Source of the DNA: Acidobacteriota bacterium | GTDB taxonomy: Bacteria > Acidobacteriota > Terriglobia > UBA7540 | DNA length: 13,638 nucleotides | NCBI GenBank assembly: GCA_021827245.1 | Contig: JAKAWN010000157.1 | Location: 1-13,638, forward strand | Reading direction: 5' to 3' | In this document: positions 6,990 to 11,507 of the stretch, one piece after another | Position numbering within the stretch: the first letter of the stretch is position 1 | How the letters are laid out: each line of letters opens with the position of its first letter | Program-made: the position numbers and the translations under genes | The notes under the pieces: model-generated | Databases searched by the model: none | What the model was told of the DNA's origin: nothing | The model's input: only the letters and a program-made list of their open reading frames with translations

Positions 6990-6995
6990 TAGAAT
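6990..6995 (+). promoter_or_regulatory. -10 element placing the hom transcript start at its ATG
   Basis: TAGAAT matches TATAAT at five of six positions. The hom ATG begins 7 bases after it, where transcription would be expected to start, and no Shine-Dalgarno sequence precedes the ATG. This is the arrangement of a leaderless mRNA. No convincing -35 is seen. Confidence 0.4.
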
Positions 6996-7001
6996 AAGCG
7001 A

Positions 7002-8354
7002 ATGACCAGGGCAACTCAAACACGGAAGCAGTCGGGCGAAGCTGACTCCCCCAGATCCGTCGGCTTGGGAATTATCGGAATCGGAACGGTCGGCACAGGT
7101 ACCATTAAGGTACTTCAGGAGCACCGCCAGGAGATCGAGCGCCGTCTCGGCTGCAGGCTCTTGCTCAAAATGATCTGCTCCCGCAGCATCCACAAGAAGG
7201 ATCTTTCCTGGATCAAGGAGAAGGTCGCGCTAGCTTCCGACTGGAAGGATGTTGTCGGAAATCCGGAAGTAGATATTGTGGTGGAACTGGTCGGCAAACT
7301 CCCCACGGCCCGCGCCATTGCCTTTGCCGCAGTCAATGCCGGCAAGCATCTTGTCACAGCAAACAAGCAACTGGTCGCCGAGCACGGGATTGAACTGGCC
7401 GGCCGCAGCCTGGCGAAAGGCGTCAAGCTGGGCATTGAAGCCTGCGTGGCCGGCGGCATGCCGATCCTCCACGCCATCCGCTCCGGCCTGGCCGGAGAAA
7501 GCTTTGCGGCGGTTTACGGCATCCTGAACGGAACCACCAACTACATCCTGACGGAAATGGAACAGCGTGGCGTTTCATTCACCGAGGCGCTCGGCAAAGC
7601 CCAGGAACTCGGCTATGCTGAACCCGATCCCACCTTTGATGTTGAAGGCTTTGACGCACGGTACAAGATCGCCATTCTCACCATGGTCTGCTTCGGTCAG
7701 GCGGTTCCGGTTCAGGAGATTCCCGTCGAGGGGATCACCCGCATCGAGCAGGTCGATTTCGCCTATGCCCACCGGCTGAACCGCACCGTCCGGCTGATTG
7801 CCGTTGCGCGCCGGCAGCAAGGTGACAGCATGGAAATCGCGGTGCGCCCGATGATGATTCCGCAATCGTCCCAGCTTGCCAACGTCTGGGGAAGCACCAA
7901 CGGCATCCTGCTGCTGGGCAACAAGGGCGGCACGACGATGCTGACAGGCCGGGGTGCAGGAGGCGAGCCGACCGGCGTAGCCGTCCTCTCCGACGTTGTC
8001 GAGATCGCCAGGGTGATCGCGGCAGGCGGAGTGGGTAGCACCCCTCTGGGCTACTCCGAATGGCACAGGAAGAAAATCGGCCGATCCTCCCGGGAGCCCG
8101 TCAGTTCCTATCTTCGCCTTGTTGTGCGCGACCGCCCCGGCATCCTGGCGCGCGTTTGCGCCACGCTGGGCCGCCACCGGATCAATATTGACTCGGTTCT
8201 CCAGGAGCCCGCCATGCCCAAGGAGCACCTGCCCTTTGCCATGACGCTTGAACCCACACCGCAAGATCGCGTCCGCCGGGCTGTCCGCCAAATTGCGCGC
8301 CTCCCGTTCCTTGTTCAGCCGCCCCTGCTTCTGCCGTTCGTAGATTTTCCATAG
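7002..8354 (+). CDS. hom: Homoserine dehydrogenase with C-terminal ACT domain
   Basis: A 450-residue enzyme (EC 1.1.1.3) that reduces aspartate semialdehyde to homoserine with NAD(P)H, the branch point to threonine and methionine, in the cytoplasm. Domains in order: a Rossmann fold with GIGTVG (26-31) and the VTANKQL strand (118-124); the catalytic/dimer domain with GILNGTTNYIL (173-183) and AEPDPTFDVEGFDARYK (206-222), K222 being the conserved lysine; and an ACT domain (about 370-440, YLRLVVRDRPGILARV) that usually binds threonine for feedback inhibition. Length fits the monofunctional ACT-containing form; no aspartate kinase is fused. It is monocistronic here, with no other threonine gene beside it. 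The first 20 residues are polar and not part of the fold; a start slightly downstream cannot be excluded. Confidence 0.97.
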   Translation: MTRATQTRKQSGEADSPRSVGLGIIGIGTVGTGTIKVLQEHRQEIERRLGCRLLLKMICSRSIHKKDLSWIKEKVALASDWKDVVGNPEVDIVVELVGKLPTARAIAFAAVNAGKHLVTANKQLVAEHGIELAGRSLAKGVKLGIEACVAGGMPILHAIRSGLAGESFAAVYGILNGTTNYILTEMEQRGVSFTEALGKAQELGYAEPDPTFDVEGFDARYKIAILTMVCFGQAVPVQEIPVEGITRIEQVDFAYAHRLNRTVRLIAVARRQQGDSMEIAVRPMMIPQSSQLANVWGSTNGILLLGNKGGTTMLTGRGAGGEPTGVAVLSDVVEIARVIAAGGVGSTPLGYSEWHRKKIGRSSREPVSSYLRLVVRDRPGILARVCATLGRHRINIDSVLQEPAMPKEHLPFAMTLEPTPQDRVRRAVRQIARLPFLVQPPLLLPFVDFP

Positions 8355-8862
8355 CCTCTGGCTTGGGCCTACGTCCCGCCCTTCACGCCCTTGAAGCAAC
8401 GCGGCCCCACCAGGGCTGCATCGTAACAATTAGAGCCGCGGGCTGGAGCAATGGGGGCGCAAAACAAGCGCTGGCTTCCTTAAGGCCCGGAACGTAGGGG
8501 GGCGTTTACATACGCTAAGGCGTTTCGTCTGATAAGAGCACGGGCGATCTTTCCCCCGAGGGCGGCGAGGTAGCCTTGTAATCCCCCGGAAACACTTCCC
8601 AAGGCTGCTCCCCAATGCGGTCTCGCCGGCGACACCCCGTCATTGCCAAAACCCCACCGTTTCCGTTGCTCCGCTTCTATCTATTACATATATAGTTATA
8701 TATCGCATACAAGATATGCAATATTCAGACCTGCGCAGGACGGGAATGTCTTCAGGTAACGCTTTTGATTCGGCCTGCATCTTACAAAGTGTCAGGTTCA
8801 GGAGCTGCATGACACGCTGATAAAAAGAGCCTTGAACATGACTGATGTAGAAAGGAGGCAAT
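8355..8862 (+). other. 508-base non-coding stretch with hairpins and AT-rich promoter-like part
   Basis: I see no convincing gene on either strand. The first half is GC-rich with several short foldback elements: GCGT/ACGC at 8502-8515, a repeated GGCGTTT (8501-8507 and 8519-8525), and a 9-base-pair stem 8570-8578/8600-8608 enclosing a 4-base-pair GGAA/TTCC hairpin. The second half, from about 8675, is clearly AT-rich and contains ATATATA-GT-TATATAT (8688-8703) and GCATA/TATGC (8705-8719). A GTGTCA/TGACAC stem (8789-8794/8810-8815) lies in the probable leader of the next gene. It could hold a small RNA, but I recognise no known family. Confidence 0.5.
8666..8694 (+). promoter_or_regulatory. 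Promoter candidate for the exported helical protein
   Basis: TTGCTC (8666-8671) and TATATA (8689-8694) are separated by exactly 17 bases at the edge of the AT-rich block. Transcription would start near 8702 and give a leader of about 160 bases before the ATG at 8863, with room for the 8789-8815 hairpin. Confidence 0.4.
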
Positions 8863-9450
8863 ATGCGTTTGAACGTTGCACGAACCATTGAAACACTTGT
8901 TGTAATTGGATTATTAATGCCTGTCGGGATGTTATTTGGGGTAACAACATCCACGCCGCCTGCTGTGACTTCCAGAACCGCCAACTGGAAACACTCCGAA
9001 GAGGCATCCACTTTGCTGAATCAGATGCAGGGGCTCGCACAGAAAGTCACAAAGGAGCTTGGGCCCATACAAGTCCAGGAATACCAACTTGACTGGCAGG
9101 AGCAGGGGTCAAGATTGTCGGCAACCAAGGCAGACATCAACAGGATGGTCAATGACCTGTATCGGCTCGACAAGATGAAGAAGGGGCTTGAGCCCTGGCA
9201 GAAGACTCTCGTCAACAGGGTAACACCGCATGTTCATGAGCTGGTCTATCAGGCAAACGCGGCTATCAAGCAACTGAGTAAATACGAAAACAAGGCCCGC
9301 CTGGCCCTCGCCGAGTATCCGGAGAATATCAACATCATGTGCCACAATGCTAATCAGATGGCAGGGGACATCGGAACCGTTACCCAGTATGTACACGCCG
9401 AACAGCAGATGGCAGCGCTCCAGCAGCGCACCGTGAGGACCAGTTCCTGA
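8863..9450 (+). CDS. Exported helical protein of unknown function
   Basis: A 195-residue protein I cannot assign to a named family. Residues 1-26 look like a Sec signal or membrane anchor (basic MRLNVAR, then the hydrophobic stretch TLVVIGLLMPVGMLFGV). The mature part is rich in helix-forming and charged residues, with likely helices at about 42-65, 86-108, 110-143 and 160-190, and only one cysteine (C160). NWKHSEEASTLLNQM near the mature N-terminus and the PWQKTLVNRVTPHVHEL segment recall uncharacterised exported proteins seen in acidobacterial genomes; that memory is not checked. A strong AAAGGAGG precedes the ATG. The gene is less GC-rich than its neighbours and is its own transcription unit, with a promoter candidate upstream and a clear terminator downstream. 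Confidence 0.85.
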   Translation: MRLNVARTIETLVVIGLLMPVGMLFGVTTSTPPAVTSRTANWKHSEEASTLLNQMQGLAQKVTKELGPIQVQEYQLDWQEQGSRLSATKADINRMVNDLYRLDKMKKGLEPWQKTLVNRVTPHVHELVYQANAAIKQLSKYENKARLALAEYPENINIMCHNANQMAGDIGTVTQYVHAEQQMAALQQRTVRTSS

Positions 9451-9480
9451 CGGTCTGCCCGAAGCACGGCTTATTGCAGG

Positions 9481-9510
9481 GGCCTCGCGCAAAGCGAGGC
9501 CTTTTGCTTT
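9481..9510 (+). terminator. Rho-independent terminator
   Basis: GGCCTCGC (9481-9488) and GCGAGGCC (9494-9501) form a perfect 8-base-pair stem with loop GCAAA, followed by TTTTGCTTT. It lies 30 bases past the stop of the exported helical protein. On the minus strand no T run follows the stem, so it would not be a strong terminator for the convergent PASTA gene. Confidence 0.92.
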
Positions 9511-9559
9511 CTGGGGGGTCCGCCGCTGCCAGGTTGTCTGATTGGAAAACAGGAATGGC

Positions 9560-10288
9560 CTACTGCGATACCTGAAACTCAAAAGTGGTGTCCGGCGTCA
9601 CCCTGCTTCCGGGAAGAGGCAATTGTTGGAGGATCGTGCCCCCCGCAGCACCCGGCGACTGAACCTGGGTGACCGTAATATTCTGGAATCCCGCCTGCTC
9701 CAACTCGGCACGAACCACTCCCATGTTTTTTCCCTGGAAGTCAGGGCACAGGTAAGCAATGGGAGGCGGACCCAGGGAAACAAGGAAGTTGACAGCGGGC
9801 GTCTGCAGATCGGTTGTAGCCGGCGGCGGATCCTGTGCCACCACCTGGTTCGGCTCGTCCTGGTGCCGGTAAAGCGCAGCGATGTCGCCGATCGTCAGCC
9901 CGCGCTCGACGGCGGTGATTCGGGCCGCGCGAAGGCTGCGCCCGATCAGGTCAGGAACCGTCACCCGCGGAGGTCCCAGGCTCAACAGCACGTGAACATC
10001 TTGGCGCGGCCTGACGCTGGTTCCCGCTGTCGGCATCTGTGAAACCACGGAGTTTGCCGCGAGTTTTTCACTGTAAAGCCTGTCTACGACATCCAGAGTA
10101 AGGCCCAGCCCGCGCGCCACGCTCCGTGCCTGTTCTACCGGCATGCCAACCAGGCTGGGCACCGTTTCCTGCCGTCCGTGAATTGTCAGGCGAATGGTCG
10201 TGATGGCGGAGATAACGGCTACTGCCATCAGGACAGCGACGAGGAAAAACAACCGAAACAGGGCCCGAATTCTACCGCCGACTTTCAT
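9560..10288 (-). CDS. Membrane-anchored three-PASTA-domain protein
   Basis: A 242-residue protein with one N-terminal membrane segment (about residues 11-31) and three PASTA repeats outside the membrane: about 40-105 (VPSLVGMPVEQARSVARGLGL), 107-173 (VPDLIGRSLRAARITAVERGL) and 176-241 (CPDFQGKNMGVVRAELEQAGF). PASTA domains bind muropeptides or peptidoglycan and normally follow a Ser/Thr kinase or a penicillin-binding protein; neither is fused here. It may sense or bind cell wall material, or support another wall enzyme. The ATG is preceded by GGGAG. The gene starts 64 bases after the CDF transporter stop on the same strand, so they are probably cotranscribed. C181 sits in the third repeat in place of the usual Val of the V-P-D/N signature. 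Confidence 0.92.
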   Translation of the reverse strand: MKVGGRIRALFRLFFLVAVLMAVAVISAITTIRLTIHGRQETVPSLVGMPVEQARSVARGLGLTLDVVDRLYSEKLAANSVVSQMPTAGTSVRPRQDVHVLLSLGPPRVTVPDLIGRSLRAARITAVERGLTIGDIAALYRHQDEPNQVVAQDPPPATTDLQTPAVNFLVSLGPPPIAYLCPDFQGKNMGVVRAELEQAGFQNITVTQVQSPGAAGGTILQQLPLPGSRVTPDTTFEFQVSQ

Positions 10289-10352
10289 TTTCTCCCATTA
10301 CTATGGCCGACCCGTGCAAAATTATCAAGAGGAGCCTGGACCTCCTCCCCCG

Positions 10353-11291
10353 TCAGTCGGAAGTTCCTGAATGGCCCTCCTGGCGCGGTTCCGGAGCGAC
10401 AGGGCGCGGATGTTCCGGTGCTGGTTCCACGTGCACAAGCACGTCGGCCACCCAGTCCAGCCTTTTTCGGACGGCGAAGCGCACCTCGGTCGCAATGTCG
10501 TGCGATTCCCTCACCGTCAAGTCCGGATCGACTTCCAGGTGCAGGTCGACGTAATACTGAAGGCCGACATTGCGGGCAAAGCATTTTTCCACTCCTACAG
10601 CTCCCGGAACCCTCAGGCTCACTTCGCGAATGGCGGACATCATCTCATCGTCCGGCATTTCATCCGTCAGCCGCGAAGAAGTTTCTTTCGCAACCCGCAT
10701 GCCGGTAAAGATCACGAAGAGTCCCACCGCAAAACCGCCGTAGCTGTCCGCTGCAAGAAAGCGTGACGGGTCCAGCAGCGTCAGTCCAAGAGCCGTCAGC
10801 GCGGTCAGAGCCGAAAGAATATCCACAAAATCATTCCAAGCGTCAGCCGTCAGCGCCGCGCTGCGAATTCTCTTGCCGTAGTGGAATTTGACCGCCGACA
10901 TCACCCCTTTGGCAACCATGGAAACCAGCAGCGCCCAGATGCCATAAGCAGCCGGAATCTGGTGAACCTCCTGCACTCCCCGAAGCGATCGGTAGCAGAT
11001 GCCGATGCCGGCAAGAAAAAGGATGAAGCCGACCAACAGGCCGGTCAACGTCTCGTACCGTCCGTGCCCGTAAGGGTGTTCTTCATCGGCCGGCCGTGAG
11101 GCCAGGGAAAAACCGAAAAAGATAGCAGCGGCAGCCACCACGTCTCCAGCCGACTCGAATCCGTCCGCCATCACCGATGCCGACCGCCCCACGATGCCGA
11201 CGGTGATCTTCAGCGCAGACAGCGTGGCGCTGACACCAATGCTGATAAGCGCCACCTGCTTGCCGATCCTGATTTTCGCCGAACTCTTCAA
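10353..11291 (-). CDS. Cation diffusion facilitator (CDF) family metal transporter
   Basis: A 312-residue divalent-metal/proton antiporter of the inner membrane, with six expected membrane segments (about residues 10-210) and a cytoplasmic C-terminal domain (about 215-290, with YYVDLHLEVDPDLTV and VHVEP). The central metal site reads E46-S-A-G-D50 in segment 2 and N153-D-F-V-D157 in segment 5. Zinc transporters such as YiiP have DxxxD and HxxxD at these places, so metal choice probably differs; manganese, iron or cobalt are possible. DEEHPYGHGR follows segment 2 as in the family. I chose the TTG at 11289-11291 because GAGGA lies 6 bases upstream and MKSSAKIRIGKQVAL leads directly into segment 1. 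The longer frame to 11480 adds only Arg/Gly/Pro-rich sequence. It is divergent from the restriction enzyme and probably cotranscribed with the PASTA gene. Confidence 0.93.
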   Translation of the reverse strand: MKSSAKIRIGKQVALISIGVSATLSALKITVGIVGRSASVMADGFESAGDVVAAAAIFFGFSLASRPADEEHPYGHGRYETLTGLLVGFILFLAGIGICYRSLRGVQEVHQIPAAYGIWALLVSMVAKGVMSAVKFHYGKRIRSAALTADAWNDFVDILSALTALTALGLTLLDPSRFLAADSYGGFAVGLFVIFTGMRVAKETSSRLTDEMPDDEMMSAIREVSLRVPGAVGVEKCFARNVGLQYYVDLHLEVDPDLTVRESHDIATEVRFAVRKRLDWVADVLVHVEPAPEHPRPVAPEPRQEGHSGTSD

Positions 11292-11485
11292 CCGTTGTCC
11301 TCTGTGTGGCGGGTCCGCCTGGCGGTTTTCAGTCTTCCGCCCGGCAAATCCGAAGATGAATGGCTCCCCTGTGCCAGCCCCGCATCTTACCGCACACTTA
11401 GCCCCCCACGCCACCCTCCCGCACCACCTCGCCTCAATGGACCGGGGCGGATTCCCGGGTGGGCTTCTTGGCCCGATCAAAATGG

Positions 11486-11494
11486 TGTTACTAT
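11486..11494 (+). promoter_or_regulatory. Extended -10 promoter candidate for the restriction-modification gene
   Basis: TGTTACTAT is an extended -10 element (TG, one base, TACTAT). The ATG at 11508 is 13 bases further on, leaving a leader of only about 6 bases and no Shine-Dalgarno sequence. The rest of 11292-11507 holds no gene that I can support and should contain the divergent CDF promoter. Confidence 0.35.
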
Positions 11495-11507
11495 TACTCC
11501 CTTCACC

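Noticed and set aside
7575..8429. 284-codon open frame on the minus strand
   Set aside because: Antisense to homoserine dehydrogenase, with no family features; a by-product of GC-rich codon use.
8571..8640. tRNA, tmRNA or known riboswitch in the 8355-8862 gap
   Set aside because: No cloverleaf, TTCGA arm, CCA-end or aptamer core that I recognise; only simple hairpins.
8640..9011. 123-codon open frame on the minus strand over the start of the exported protein
   Set aside because: It overlaps the AT-rich promoter region and the well-supported plus-strand gene, which has AAAGGAGG and a signal peptide.
11292..11480. 63-residue N-terminal extension of the CDF transporter
   Set aside because: Arg/Gly/Pro-rich sequence before the first membrane segment, not typical of the family. 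A TTG with GAGGA at the right distance gives a normal 312-residue protein.
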